NCBI GenBank assembly: GCA_963678375.2
Contig: OY782831.1
Location: 2,418,001-2,482,000, forward strand
DNA length: 64,000 nucleotides
Direction of reading: 5' to 3'
DNA from: JAEKNW01 sp963678375
Lineage (GTDB): Bacteria; Cloacimonadota; Cloacimonadia; Cloacimonadales; JAFGVF01
In this document: one piece after another, positions 9,136-17,928 of the stretch
Numbering within the stretch: position 1 is the first letter of the stretch
Layout: every line of letters starts with the position of its first letter
The notes under the pieces: model-generated
The model's database searches: none
Told to the model about the DNA's origin: nothing
What the model saw: only the letters and a program-made list of their open reading frames with translations
Made by a program: the position numbers and the translations under genes

Positions 9136-9630
9136 ATGTCTGATTCTTATCTCTATTCACCGTGGAGGCTTGATTATATTTTAAATGAAAAAGAGAAAGG
9201 CTGTATTTTCTGTATAAAACCTCAACAAGCTGACGATGCTAAGAATGGAATATTGTTTAGAAGTAATCACTGTTTTGTGATACAAAATCTCTATCCATAT
9301 AATAATGGGCATATTATGGTAGTCCCTTATAAGCATGTTTCTTCACTCTTTGCCTTAAACACAGAAGAAATAAGTGACTTGTTTACTACAGTAAGGTTAG
9401 CTGAAAAAGCTTTAAAAGATTGCTATCAATGCGAGGGATTAAATATTGGTATTAATGAAGGTAAGGCTGCTGGTGCAGGTATTGCTGAACATATCCATGT
9501 GCATTTAGTACCACGCTGGGTCGGTGATGTAAATTTCATGACAGTTGTTGGTGGGAAACGAGTCATTCCAGAAGCTTTTGAAGTAACTTATAGAAAACTA
9601 AAAGAACAGTTTGACAAATATAAAGAGTAA
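9136..9630 (+). CDS. HIT-family nucleotide hydrolase/phosphorylase
   Basis: The histidine-triad motif HIHVHLVPRW lies at 119-128 and includes the catalytic middle His. An N-terminal CIFC pair and PYNNGHIMVVPYKH match the branch of HIT proteins related to Ap4A phosphorylase/FHIT (about 160 residues). These enzymes act on dinucleoside polyphosphates or nucleoside phosphoramidates in the cytoplasm; the exact substrate cannot be read from sequence. It lies 8 bp after the glmU domain on the same strand, in one operon. Confidence 0.88.
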   Translation: MSDSYLYSPWRLDYILNEKEKGCIFCIKPQQADDAKNGILFRSNHCFVIQNLYPYNNGHIMVVPYKHVSSLFALNTEEISDLFTTVRLAEKALKDCYQCEGLNIGINEGKAAGAGIAEHIHVHLVPRWVGDVNFMTVVGGKRVIPEAFEVTYRKLKEQFDKYKE

Positions 9631-9636
9631 AATACT

Positions 9637-10083
9637 TTGACACTTAGGCAAAAAATAATCTCAGTAATTGTAGCAATATTAGTAGTTACAATTATTATAG
9701 TCTCCATTATTAACATTAGCTTTAAGGGTAATGTTCAAGAAAATGAAATTGATGACCGCGAGTTATCAATTAAGGTTCTTAATGGTTGTGGTATTCCTGG
9801 CTTAGCAAGAGATTATGAAGGCTATTTAAAAGCTAAGTATTCAGGCTATGAAAACACATTTTTTAAATTTTCAGAACCTTCAAATGCTAGAAAGTATATT
9901 TATAATAAAAGTGTTATAGTTGTTTCACAGAAGTTGGATAGTACAGTATCTCCAAACAACTTAGAAGTGTTAATTGAGCGCACTGGTATAAAGAATTGGA
10001 CTTATGCCATAGATGAAGTAGAGTTGCCTGATTATCAGTTTTTGATAATTGTCGGTAGAGATTTCCAAAATATCATGAAATAA
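9637..10083 (+). CDS. LytR_C-domain membrane-anchored protein
   Basis: The 148-residue protein has one N-terminal transmembrane helix (about 8-28), then a LytR/CpsA/Psr C-terminal (LytR_C) domain with the hallmark VLNGCGIPGLA and a conserved end VGRDFQ. The catalytic LCP domain is missing, as is usual for stand-alone LytR_C proteins found next to rsfS in several phyla. It probably faces the periplasm and may act at the cell wall. The predicted start is TTG at 9637, just after the HIT stop; there is no ATG that keeps the membrane anchor. Confidence 0.8.
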   Translation: MTLRQKIISVIVAILVVTIIIVSIINISFKGNVQENEIDDRELSIKVLNGCGIPGLARDYEGYLKAKYSGYENTFFKFSEPSNARKYIYNKSVIVVSQKLDSTVSPNNLEVLIERTGIKNWTYAIDEVELPDYQFLIIVGRDFQNIMK

Positions 10084-10096
10084 GAGAGTATAGATT

Positions 10097-10465
10097 ATGC
10101 AAGGCAAAGAATTAGTTGAAAAATTAGTAGAGTGGTCAGCAGGTAGAAAAGCTGAAAATATCAAGTTTTACGATTTAAAAGGTAAAACTTCTTATACGGA
10201 TTATGTTGTGATTGTAGAAGGTGGTTCTGAATTACATATTAACGCAATTGCGGAAAATATTATGGATGAGTGCAAGGCTAATAAAATTCATGTTCGTGGA
10301 AAAGAAGGTATGAAAAGTACTTCTTGGATTCTATTAGATTTCGTAGATGTTATTATTCATATTTTGACACCAAGTACTAGAGAGTTCTACAAGTTAGATA
10401 ATTTGTTTGAAAAGATTCAAAAAGATGGTAAAGTTGAAGATCAGGATGAGGATTTAAATGATTAA
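10097..10465 (+). CDS. rsfS: Ribosomal silencing factor RsfS (YbeB/Iojap)
   Basis: RsfS binds L14 of the 50S subunit and blocks subunit joining in starvation. The family signatures YTDYVVIVEG, HVRGKEG and SSWILLDFVDVIIHIL-like segments are evident, here with the W in the middle of the protein. The length of 122 is standard. The gene ends 8 bases inside argS, so it is coupled to it. The acidic C-terminal end (DQDEDLND) is short and unremarkable. Confidence 0.94.
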   Translation: MQGKELVEKLVEWSAGRKAENIKFYDLKGKTSYTDYVVIVEGGSELHINAIAENIMDECKANKIHVRGKEGMKSTSWILLDFVDVIIHILTPSTREFYKLDNLFEKIQKDGKVEDQDEDLND

Positions 10466-12482
10466 AGATATTATTAAAGGTATTATTGTTGACACTTTAG
10501 AGAAACTAAATTTGGAAAATAATAATAAATTTAATATTGAGATACCAAATAATCCTAGTCATGGAGATTATGCTACTAATGTTGCTATGGTTTTATCAAA
10601 GCTTAATAAGAAAAAACCATTAGCGTTAGCAGAAATGATTAAGAAACAACTTGAAAAAGATAAACATTTTTCTAAAGTTGAAATAGCAGGACCTGGATTC
10701 ATCAATATTACTAATGATAATTCTCTATATCAGGATTTAGTATATGATATTTTGAAGAAGAAGGAAGATTATGGAAGATCCGAACATGGTAATGGAAAAA
10801 GAGTTTTATTAGAGTTTGTTTCAGCAAATCCGACAGGTCCTCTTAATATCGTCTCAGCACGAGCAGCCTCTTATGGTGACACTCTTTACAGGATTTTCAC
10901 TAAGGTTGGTTATGATGCTAAAAGAGAGTTTTATATTAATGATGCAGGAAATCAAGTTGATATCCTAGCCGAATCTTTAGAACTTCGTTTACGTGAAGTA
11001 CGAGGTGAAAATATTGGAGAATTTCCTTTAGAAGCTTACCATGGCGATTATTTAATTAAAATGGCTCAAGAGCTTAATGCAACTGAAGGTAGCAGATTAC
11101 TCATGTTACCTGAACGGGACAGAATAGAAAATCTAAAAGATTATGCATTAGGAATTATTCATGATATGCAGGTGGAGAGTCTTACCAAACTTGGAGTTGA
11201 GTTTGATAACTGGGTTTCTGAAAAGAAATTACGTGAACAAGGAGTTGTGGAAGAAGTTTTAAGTTTCTTAGCAGAAGCTGAATGTACTTATGAAAAAGAT
11301 GACGCAATTTGGTTTAGTTCAACAAAGTTTGGTGATGATAAAGACAGGGTTTTAATGAAGGCTGATGGAACAATAACTTACTTTGTACCTGATTTAGCAT
11401 ATCATCTAACAAAATACCAAAGGGGATTTGATTATATCATTGATGTCTTAGGACCTGACCATCACGGTTATGTACCTCGATTAATGGCTGCAATTGAAGC
11501 CCTAAAATATGATAAAGAAAAATTAGAAATCGTATTCTTACAGCAAATTAACCTTTTCGATGAAGGTGAAAGAATAAAGATGTCAAAACGTCTTGGTAAA
11601 ATCATTACAATGGATGATCTTATTAGTGAGGTAGGCAAGGATGTTGCTAGATTCTTCTTTATTGATAGAAGAACTAATGCTCATTTAAATTTTGATATGG
11701 ATTTAGCAACTAAAGAGAGTGAAGAAAATCCAGTATATTATATTCAATATGCTCATGCCAGAATCAACAGCATTATCAAAAGAGCTAGAAAAGAGTTCAA
11801 TATCAGGATAGGTAAGCCTTCTCGAACAGCACTTTCTTATCTCAATAATGAAGAAGATATCAACATGATGAAAAAAATGATAGATTTTCCTCAATTGCTT
11901 GTTGATGTTGCTGAAACAAGAGAACCTCATAGATTAGCAAACTTTGTTTTTGAATTAGCTAGTTTAGTTCATAAGTACTATGGGAAACATAAGGTTATTG
12001 ATGTAGATGATTTAGATACGACTAAAGGTCGTTTATTCTTAATTACTGCTGCCAAAAATGTTATTGCTATTGCTCTCGAACTTTTAGGTGTGAGTGCACC
12101 TGAAAAAATGAAAAGTAAAAGTCCAGCACCAAAAAAAGCTAAAAAAGATAACTCAGAAAGTAAGACTGGTGTTAAGAAAAAGACTGTCAAAACAAAGGTT
12201 CTTGAAGAAGAATCAGAGACTAAGAAAGAAAAAGTAAAAAAGAGTAAAAAGGATTCCGTTTCTGTTGAAAAGAAGGTTAGCAAAAAAACTGCTAAAGCTG
12301 ACCCAATACCATCTTCTTCTAAAAAGTCTTCTACTAAAGCTTCAAAGTCCGATAAGGCAAAAAAAACTAAAGAAGAAAAGAGCATAAAGACTGATATAAA
12401 GGATAAAAAGACTAGTAAGAAGAGTCCTGCAAAGACCACAAAAACAAAAAAAGCTGCAAGCAAAAAGACTTCTACAAAATAG
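10458..12482 (+). CDS. argS: Arginyl-tRNA synthetase with a long Lys-rich C-terminal tail
   Basis: ArgS charges tRNA-Arg. The HIGH-type site is NPTGPLNI (124-131) and the KMSKS-type loop is KMSKR (374-378). The N-terminal Add1 domain and the DALR anticodon-binding domain, ending near residue 550, account for a full-length class I ArgS. About 120 further residues (552-674) are low-complexity Lys/Ser/Thr/Ala sequence with repeated KKS, KKT and AKK, resembling histone H1-like or ribosome-associated basic tails. The tail has no stop or frameshift and codon use matches the body, so it looks like a real extension. It could bind tRNA, rRNA or DNA; that is inference. Confidence 0.95.
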   Translation: MIKDIIKGIIVDTLEKLNLENNNKFNIEIPNNPSHGDYATNVAMVLSKLNKKKPLALAEMIKKQLEKDKHFSKVEIAGPGFINITNDNSLYQDLVYDILKKKEDYGRSEHGNGKRVLLEFVSANPTGPLNIVSARAASYGDTLYRIFTKVGYDAKREFYINDAGNQVDILAESLELRLREVRGENIGEFPLEAYHGDYLIKMAQELNATEGSRLLMLPERDRIENLKDYALGIIHDMQVESLTKLGVEFDNWVSEKKLREQGVVEEVLSFLAEAECTYEKDDAIWFSSTKFGDDKDRVLMKADGTITYFVPDLAYHLTKYQRGFDYIIDVLGPDHHGYVPRLMAAIEALKYDKEKLEIVFLQQINLFDEGERIKMSKRLGKIITMDDLISEVGKDVARFFFIDRRTNAHLNFDMDLATKESEENPVYYIQYAHARINSIIKRARKEFNIRIGKPSRTALSYLNNEEDINMMKKMIDFPQLLVDVAETREPHRLANFVFELASLVHKYYGKHKVIDVDDLDTTKGRLFLITAAKNVIAIALELLGVSAPEKMKSKSPAPKKAKKDNSESKTGVKKKTVKTKVLEEESETKKEKVKKSKKDSVSVEKKVSKKTAKADPIPSSSKKSSTKASKSDKAKKTKEEKSIKTDIKDKKTSKKSPAKTTKTKKAASKKTSTK

Positions 12483-12520
12483 ATTATAAAAATATAATAA
12501 AATATGTAACTATAAGTGTA

Positions 12521-12546
12521 ATCCCGCGTTTAACAACGTGGGATTA
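12521..12546 (+). terminator. Hairpin after argS
   Basis: AATCCCGCGTT and AACGTGGGATT form an 11-bp stem with one G-T/C-G mismatch around a TAAC loop. Only a short T-rich stretch follows, so it may be a weak intrinsic terminator or an mRNA 3-prime stabilising hairpin between argS and the phosphodiesterase. Confidence 0.5.
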
Positions 12547-12563
12547 ATCTTATAAGGAGAAAA

Positions 12564-13091
12564 ATGAATATCTTAGTTGTATCAGATACCCATAACAATG
12601 TAACATTATACAAAAAAGTTCTTGAGGATAACAAGTCACAAGTCTTGTTTCATCTTGGGGATTATTATGAAGACAGTGAAAAAGTCTCTTTTTCTCAATA
12701 TTGCCCTACTATATATCGTGTTCCAGGGATTTATCATCCTGGCTATAGAAATGGTAGTTTGCCACATATTGAAGAAGTTGACTTAATGGGCTTTACTATA
12801 AAACTTGTACATAATATAGAAGACATTAACTTTTCAGAAACTTCTAATAGTTTAGTTTTCTATGGTCATACGCACATTGCCAAAATATCTAGATACACTA
12901 ACAATATTCTTATTAATCCAGGTCATTTGAAGGTTGATGAAGATAGGAATCAGCTAGCATCATTTGCTAAGCTATATGTTAAGAAAAATGAGATTACAGT
13001 CGAAATGCATGAAGTTGTTAGAGGCTTAATTCAAAAATATAAAATAAAGAAAATTCAAGATAATATACTGGAGTTAGTTTATGATGGATAA
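12564..13091 (+). CDS. YfcE/MJ0936-type metallophosphoesterase
   Basis: This is a small calcineurin-fold phosphodiesterase. Metal ligands can be read in order: SDTHNN (7-12, Asp8 and His10), LGD near 33-35, and YGHTH (100-104). The length of 175 matches YfcE-type enzymes, which hydrolyse phosphodiesters in vitro and whose natural substrate is unclear. A good AAGGAG precedes the ATG. The end overlaps the start of moxR by 11 bases, so the gene may be transcribed with the Bat operon even though no functional link is known. Confidence 0.85.
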   Translation: MNILVVSDTHNNVTLYKKVLEDNKSQVLFHLGDYYEDSEKVSFSQYCPTIYRVPGIYHPGYRNGSLPHIEEVDLMGFTIKLVHNIEDINFSETSNSLVFYGHTHIAKISRYTNNILINPGHLKVDEDRNQLASFAKLYVKKNEITVEMHEVVRGLIQKYKIKKIQDNILELVYDG

Positions 13092-14064
13092 TCAATTTAT
13101 TCCGAAAAGTGAAAACAGCTATGACTTAAAACCACTTATAAATGAAATTAGAAAAGTAATTGTTGGCCAAGACTATATGGTCGAAAGAATTTTGATAGGT
13201 TTGTTGGCTGATGGGCATCTTTTAATCGAAGGCGTTCCAGGTTTGGCTAAAACATTAACAGTTTCTACAATTGCAAAAACTCTAGATGTTGAGTTTAAAA
13301 GAATTCAATTTACACCAGATTTGTTACCTGCAGATATCACAGGTACCTTAATTTATAATCAGAAAACAGCTGACTTTACTGCTAAGAAAGGTCCTCTATT
13401 TGCTAATTTCATTCTTGCTGATGAAATTAACCGTGCTCCTTCAAAAGTTCAATCAGCTCTACTCGAAGCAATGCAAGAAAAACAAGTAACTTTGGGTGAT
13501 GAAACATACTCACTTCCAAAACCATTCTTAGTAATGGCAACTCAAAATCCTTTAGAACAAGAAGGAACTTATCCGCTTCCTGAAGCTCAGTTAGATAGGT
13601 TTATGTTAAAACTAAAAGTTCTTTATCCTAGTAAGATTGAAGAAAAAGAGATCCTTAAAAGGATGGTTAAGACTACCATAGTAAAGATTGATTCTATCTT
13701 CAAACCAGCTGATATACTCAAAATGAGAGAAGAGGTTGAAAATATATATATGGATGAAAAGTTGTATGATTATATTGTAGATATTGTCTTTGCAACTAGA
13801 ACTCCAGGGATATATAGGAACTTAAAAGAGTTGGAAAACTACATAGATTTTGGAGCATCTCCTAGAGCATCAATTTGCTTAGCTAAAGCAGCTAAGGCTC
13901 ACGCTTATTTAGAGAATAGAAATTATGTTATACCTGATGATATTAAAGCTATTAGTAAAGATGTTCTCAGACACAGAATCATTTTATCCTATGAAGCTGA
14001 AGCTGAACAATATGACAGTGATATGATTATTAGTAAAATCTTTGATGAGGTTGAAGTACCATAG
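13081..14064 (+). CDS. moxR: MoxR-family AAA+ ATPase
   Basis: MoxR ATPases are AAA+ chaperones that work with VWA proteins. Walker A is GVPGLAKT (51-58) and Walker B is LADEIN (112-117); the sensor-1 stretch MATQNPLEQEGTYPLPEAQLD-like region and C-terminal lid are present, and the length of 327 is typical. It is the first gene of a classic moxR-DUF58-bat cluster, and its last bases overlap the ORF of the next gene. Confidence 0.95.
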   Translation: MMDNQFIPKSENSYDLKPLINEIRKVIVGQDYMVERILIGLLADGHLLIEGVPGLAKTLTVSTIAKTLDVEFKRIQFTPDLLPADITGTLIYNQKTADFTAKKGPLFANFILADEINRAPSKVQSALLEAMQEKQVTLGDETYSLPKPFLVMATQNPLEQEGTYPLPEAQLDRFMLKLKVLYPSKIEEKEILKRMVKTTIVKIDSIFKPADILKMREEVENIYMDEKLYDYIVDIVFATRTPGIYRNLKELENYIDFGASPRASICLAKAAKAHAYLENRNYVIPDDIKAISKDVLRHRIILSYEAEAEQYDSDMIISKIFDEVEVP

Positions 14065-14065
14065 T

Positions 14066-14950
14066 ATGGAAACTAAGGATATTATTAAAAAGATTAAAAA
14101 GATAGAAATCTCCACTAAAAATATTGTTGAGGAGCTATTCGCAGGAGAATATCATTCCCTCTTTAAAGGCCAAGGATTAGAATTCTCTGAAGTAAGAGAA
14201 TACACTCCAGGAGATAATTATAAATTAATTGACTGGAATGTTACTGCCCGTAATCAGAAGCCTTTTATAAAAACCTTTGAAGAAACACGTGAGCTAAATG
14301 TTATCTTTCTTGTTGATTGTAGTGCTTCGAATATCTTTGGTAGTAAAAATCAGTTAAAGTCAGAGTATATTGCAGAAATAACAGCAGTTCTATCCTTTTC
14401 AGCATTGATGAATCAAGATCTCTGTGGGCTGGTTATGTTTTCAAGTGAAATCGAGAAATATATTCCTCCACGTAAGGGCAAGAAGAGTGCTTTACAAATG
14501 TTGCGAGAAATCCTCTTCTATGAAGCTAAAGAGAATGGAACAGATATTGCGAATGCAATTAAATTTATTTCAAAAGTAATAAAAAAAAGAAGTATTATCT
14601 TTATAATATCTGATTTTCAAGATTCAGCTTATCAAGATGCACTGAAACACCTTAAAAATAAACATGATGTAATAGCAATAAAAGTGACTGATCCTGCTGA
14701 AACAAGCATTCCTGAAATGGGAATTGTTCATTTTACTGATCCAGAAACAGGTCAAGAAATGGTCATCAATACCAATAATCCTCGCTTTCGTAAAAACTTT
14801 ATTGCAGAGTCTAATAAGGCAGAGTTGGAGACATTTAATATTATGAAAGAATGTCAGGTAGATATGTTAAACTTGAATACTGAACAGTCTTATGTTAGAG
14901 AATTGCAAAAGTTTTTCCTTAAAAGATTGAAGAGAAAGAGGAAGAGATAA
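14066..14950 (+). CDS. DUF58 protein of the MoxR/Bat cluster
   Basis: The 294-residue protein has the DUF58 hallmarks GEYHSLFKGQGLEFSEVREY (within the first 60 residues) and PGDNYKLIDWN, followed by a VWA-like fold with LVDCSAS in place of a full MIDAS. The start at 14066 (METKDII) is preferred because it matches the family N-terminus; an ATG at 14042 would add eight residues inside moxR. DUF58 proteins are the usual partner between MoxR and the VWA proteins; the biochemical role is not settled. Confidence 0.88.
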   Translation: METKDIIKKIKKIEISTKNIVEELFAGEYHSLFKGQGLEFSEVREYTPGDNYKLIDWNVTARNQKPFIKTFEETRELNVIFLVDCSASNIFGSKNQLKSEYIAEITAVLSFSALMNQDLCGLVMFSSEIEKYIPPRKGKKSALQMLREILFYEAKENGTDIANAIKFISKVIKKRSIIFIISDFQDSAYQDALKHLKNKHDVIAIKVTDPAETSIPEMGIVHFTDPETGQEMVINTNNPRFRKNFIAESNKAELETFNIMKECQVDMLNLNTEQSYVRELQKFFLKRLKRKRKR

Positions 14951-14951
14951 G

Positions 14952-15890
14952 ATGAAAAAGTGCTTGTTATCCCTTCTTATATTAATATCACTAATTACCA
15001 ATATCTTTGCTATGAAACAAGAGAATAGGATACCTCAACCTCTTAAAGTTTTATATCCTTTCTCTGTTGAGGTGAGGTTTGAAAAACCATTCAATTTAAT
15101 CAAAGCAAATATTGATGATTCTGAGAATCTCTTGATCAGTGATGAAGACCAATGGAGCTCTACTTTAACAGATTCTTTAAGTTTGACCTTGATGGCACTA
15201 AAACCAGGTCAAATTAATGTACCTAAGATACAGATTATTACTTACGATGAGCTTGGTGCTGATACACTTTTTACTGATCCTTTCGATATTACAGTAACTG
15301 CTGTAAGCGATTCTACTAGTCAGTTAACTGATATAAAAGCCCTTCAACCAGCAAAGGCAGCTTTGGAGCTAGAATCTGAGTTTACTTGGCTCTATACACT
15401 AATAAAATATCTTATAATTATTTTAATAATCTTATTGCTTATTTATCTTACGTATAGATATTATCCTCTTTTAAAAGAGAAGTTATATCAGAACAAACTA
15501 GCAGAAAGCACTCTTAAACAACTACCATGGGATTATGCTCTAAGAGAGTTAAAAGTAATTAAAGATAGAATGTTATTAGTTAAAGGAAAAGAATATTTGT
15601 TCTCAATTGAAATGTCTCTTTTATTAAGAAGATTTTTAGAGAAACAGTTTAGATTTCCTGCTGCAGAGAGAACAACTACTGAGATAAAAAGTGATCTAAA
15701 AAAGCTGGAAGTTGAAGAAAATGATAAAATCATAAATATTTTATCTTTATTAGATGAAGTAAAATATACAAAAGGAAAGATTGTTGCAAACTTCCAAACT
15801 GAAGAGATCTATCAATGGTTCGAAAGCTATCTCAAGCAGTTAAAAAGTCATGAAGAAGCTAAGGCTAAAGAGATGGAGGCTAGAAAATGA
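14952..15890 (+). CDS. Signal-peptide, single-pass membrane protein of the Bat operon
   Basis: A clear signal peptide (MKKCLLSLLILISLITNIFA) is followed by a beta-rich periplasmic domain of about 120 residues, one transmembrane helix at about 150-170, and a basic, helical cytoplasmic domain. This position and layout, between DUF58 and the first VWA gene, matches the small BatD-like/DUF4381-type member seen in Bacteroidota operons. The cytoplasmic part resembles the C-terminal part of the later BatD protein (helical, LLRRFLEKQF versus LLKFISKITK). It likely couples the cytosolic MoxR/DUF58 pair to periplasmic partners. Confidence 0.7.
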   Translation: MKKCLLSLLILISLITNIFAMKQENRIPQPLKVLYPFSVEVRFEKPFNLIKANIDDSENLLISDEDQWSSTLTDSLSLTLMALKPGQINVPKIQIITYDELGADTLFTDPFDITVTAVSDSTSQLTDIKALQPAKAALELESEFTWLYTLIKYLIIILIILLLIYLTYRYYPLLKEKLYQNKLAESTLKQLPWDYALRELKVIKDRMLLVKGKEYLFSIEMSLLLRRFLEKQFRFPAAERTTTEIKSDLKKLEVEENDKIINILSLLDEVKYTKGKIVANFQTEEIYQWFESYLKQLKSHEEAKAKEMEARK

Positions 15891-16873
15891 GATTCCAAAA
15901 TCCCTTAATCTTGTTATTATTACTGATTATTCCATTGTATATTTTTTTACAAATATGGTTTAGAAAGAGATATAGTAACAAAATAGTATTTTCTAGAACT
16001 AATCTCTTATTAAAGGCTAATCGTAACAAAAAAAAATCATATTCTATAATAGATATTCTTAGGTATAGTGCTCTTTTCTTATTAGTGTTAGCTTTATCTG
16101 AACCTGAGATTAAGAGTCAAAACAAAGTCTCTGCTACATGGGAAAGAAGTGATACAGATATTGTTATTTGTCTAGATGTCAGCGGATCGATGTTAATGGA
16201 AACTAGAAATAATAAACTAATCTCACATGTGTTTTCAAATAGATTAAGAGACGCTAAACAAGTTATTGAGAACTTTGTTAATAAATTAAGAGGACAACAA
16301 GTATCATTAATTACTTTCTCAAATTCTGCTCAAATTCTTACTCCTCTATCCGATGATTATTCTATGATTATTGATAAGACTAAGAGTATTCAAATTGATA
16401 GAAATAAACAGTCTCTGACTGCTATTGGTATGGGAATTGCTCTCTCATCTGCAGTGCTAAAAGATTCTCCAGCAAAATCAAAATTTATCATTCTTATAAC
16501 AGATGGAGTAAATAACACTGGAATATATCAGCCTCTAGAAGCAACAGAATCATTTGCCTTTCCTTTTGACCTAAAGATATATCCTATTGGTTTCAATGCT
16601 TCTAGACAAGGCGGTTTAACTGGTGCAGATGTAGATATGGAAACCCTAAATAAAATTGCGAAACTCACTGGAAGTGGTAGGGCAGAACTTGCTAATTCAA
16701 GTGAAGCTTTAGAAAGAATCATAAATAAAATTGGAGAGTCCGAAAATATACACGAAGATAAAGAGTTACCTAATGCCTACTATCCTATCCATCAATTTTT
16801 GCTAATCGGAGCTTTTACATTGCTCCTTGTTGAATTCTATTTAAGGAAAGTTTCATATTATGAAGTACAGTAA
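15887..16873 (+). CDS. batA: VWA-domain membrane protein BatA
   Basis: Two N-terminal transmembrane helices (about 4-22 and 56-76), a von Willebrand A domain and a C-terminal transmembrane helix give the BatA layout. The MIDAS motif DVSGSM (97-102) is intact, with the later TAIGMG and ITDG strands. It overlaps the preceding gene by 4 bases. BatA and BatB are thought to form a membrane complex with MoxR; the operon gives aerotolerance or stress tolerance in Bacteroides and Leptospira, though its molecular task is unknown. Confidence 0.9.
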   Translation: MRFQNPLILLLLLIIPLYIFLQIWFRKRYSNKIVFSRTNLLLKANRNKKKSYSIIDILRYSALFLLVLALSEPEIKSQNKVSATWERSDTDIVICLDVSGSMLMETRNNKLISHVFSNRLRDAKQVIENFVNKLRGQQVSLITFSNSAQILTPLSDDYSMIIDKTKSIQIDRNKQSLTAIGMGIALSSAVLKDSPAKSKFIILITDGVNNTGIYQPLEATESFAFPFDLKIYPIGFNASRQGGLTGADVDMETLNKIAKLTGSGRAELANSSEALERIINKIGESENIHEDKELPNAYYPIHQFLLIGAFTLLLVEFYLRKVSYYEVQ

Positions 16874-16921
16874 AACTATTATAAATCGAGTAATAAATCA
16901 AAATGATACTGGAGATTTCAG

Positions 16922-17926
16922 ATGATTTGGGGTAATGACTACTGGCGAGTTTTAGTATTCATTCTTGCTCCTGTGATTATGTTGGGAGCCTTACTAGTAA
17001 TGATCTTTACTGACAAACAAAGGAAAAGAAACTTCAAAAAGTTCTCCTCTGAAAGATTGTTTTCATTTTGGAATCAGGGATTCATTCCTTTTTATTGGAA
17101 TTTAAGAACTTTTATTTTTGCTTTAGCCTTAGTTATGCTATTGATAGCAATTGCTAACCCTAAATGGGGAAAGAAAGAAACTGAATATGCAAGATCTGGT
17201 ATTGATATTGTTTACTTGCTAGATATCTCAAAAAGTATGGATATAGATGATATTTCTCCTTCTAGATTACAGAGATCTCTTTCGCTCATAGGAATATTAT
17301 CAGAAAGACTATCAGGAGATAGGATTGCATTAATTACTTTTGCTGGTGATACTAACACCGTCTTTTCTTTTACTGATAATATTAAAATTGCTAGTTCTAT
17401 GATGAATCTTGTAAATACTGATGATGTTAAAGTAATGGGAACTAATATTCCTTTAGCCCTTATTGAAACCAATAACCTAATTGAAAGAGCTGCTAAAAAA
17501 AATGCAGTAGTATTTCTCTTTAGTGATGGTGAGAATCTAGAAAGTGGTCAAACTCAAATAATGGAGCAAATAGACAAGCTGAAAAGAAGAGGAGTTAGAC
17601 TATATTCAATAGGCGTTGGGACTCCCAAAGGTCAATTTCTTAAGGATAACACAAGTGTTACTTCTAGATTAAACGAAGATTTACTGACTAAGATTGCCCA
17701 ATCAACTGATGGTAAATATATTGGCTTAAACAGAGAGACTAATGCTTTACAAGAACTTGAGAAGATTATTAAAGAGTATGATAAGAATAGATATTCATCA
17801 AATAATCCTCTATTTTATAAAGAACAATTTTGGTTACCACTTGTTATTGCTCTTATATTGCTTCTAATTGAGACCTTTATACCTTATGTTAAAAAAACAA
17901 AACTAAAACGATATATAGAGAGTTAA
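16922..17926 (+). CDS. batB: VWA-domain membrane protein BatB
   Basis: Same topology as BatA: two N-terminal membrane helices, a VWA domain with MIDAS DISKSM (101-106), SDGENL further on, and a C-terminal membrane helix. The Gly of the usual DxSGS is Lys here, but both Ser ligands are kept, as in other BatB proteins. It starts 48 bp after batA and runs 2 bp from batC, so it is in the same operon. Confidence 0.9.
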   Translation: MIWGNDYWRVLVFILAPVIMLGALLVMIFTDKQRKRNFKKFSSERLFSFWNQGFIPFYWNLRTFIFALALVMLLIAIANPKWGKKETEYARSGIDIVYLLDISKSMDIDDISPSRLQRSLSLIGILSERLSGDRIALITFAGDTNTVFSFTDNIKIASSMMNLVNTDDVKVMGTNIPLALIETNNLIERAAKKNAVVFLFSDGENLESGQTQIMEQIDKLKRRGVRLYSIGVGTPKGQFLKDNTSVTSRLNEDLLTKIAQSTDGKYIGLNRETNALQELEKIIKEYDKNRYSSNNPLFYKEQFWLPLVIALILLLIETFIPYVKKTKLKRYIES

Positions 17927-17928
17927 TA

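Noticed and set aside
11978..12463. 161-residue minus-strand ORF over the end of argS
   Set aside because: It is the Phe/Leu-rich complement of a Lys-rich low-complexity tail.
14952..15890. Pseudogene of BatD
   Set aside because: It is shorter than BatD but has an intact signal peptide, membrane helix and frame, and such a gene is normal at this operon position.
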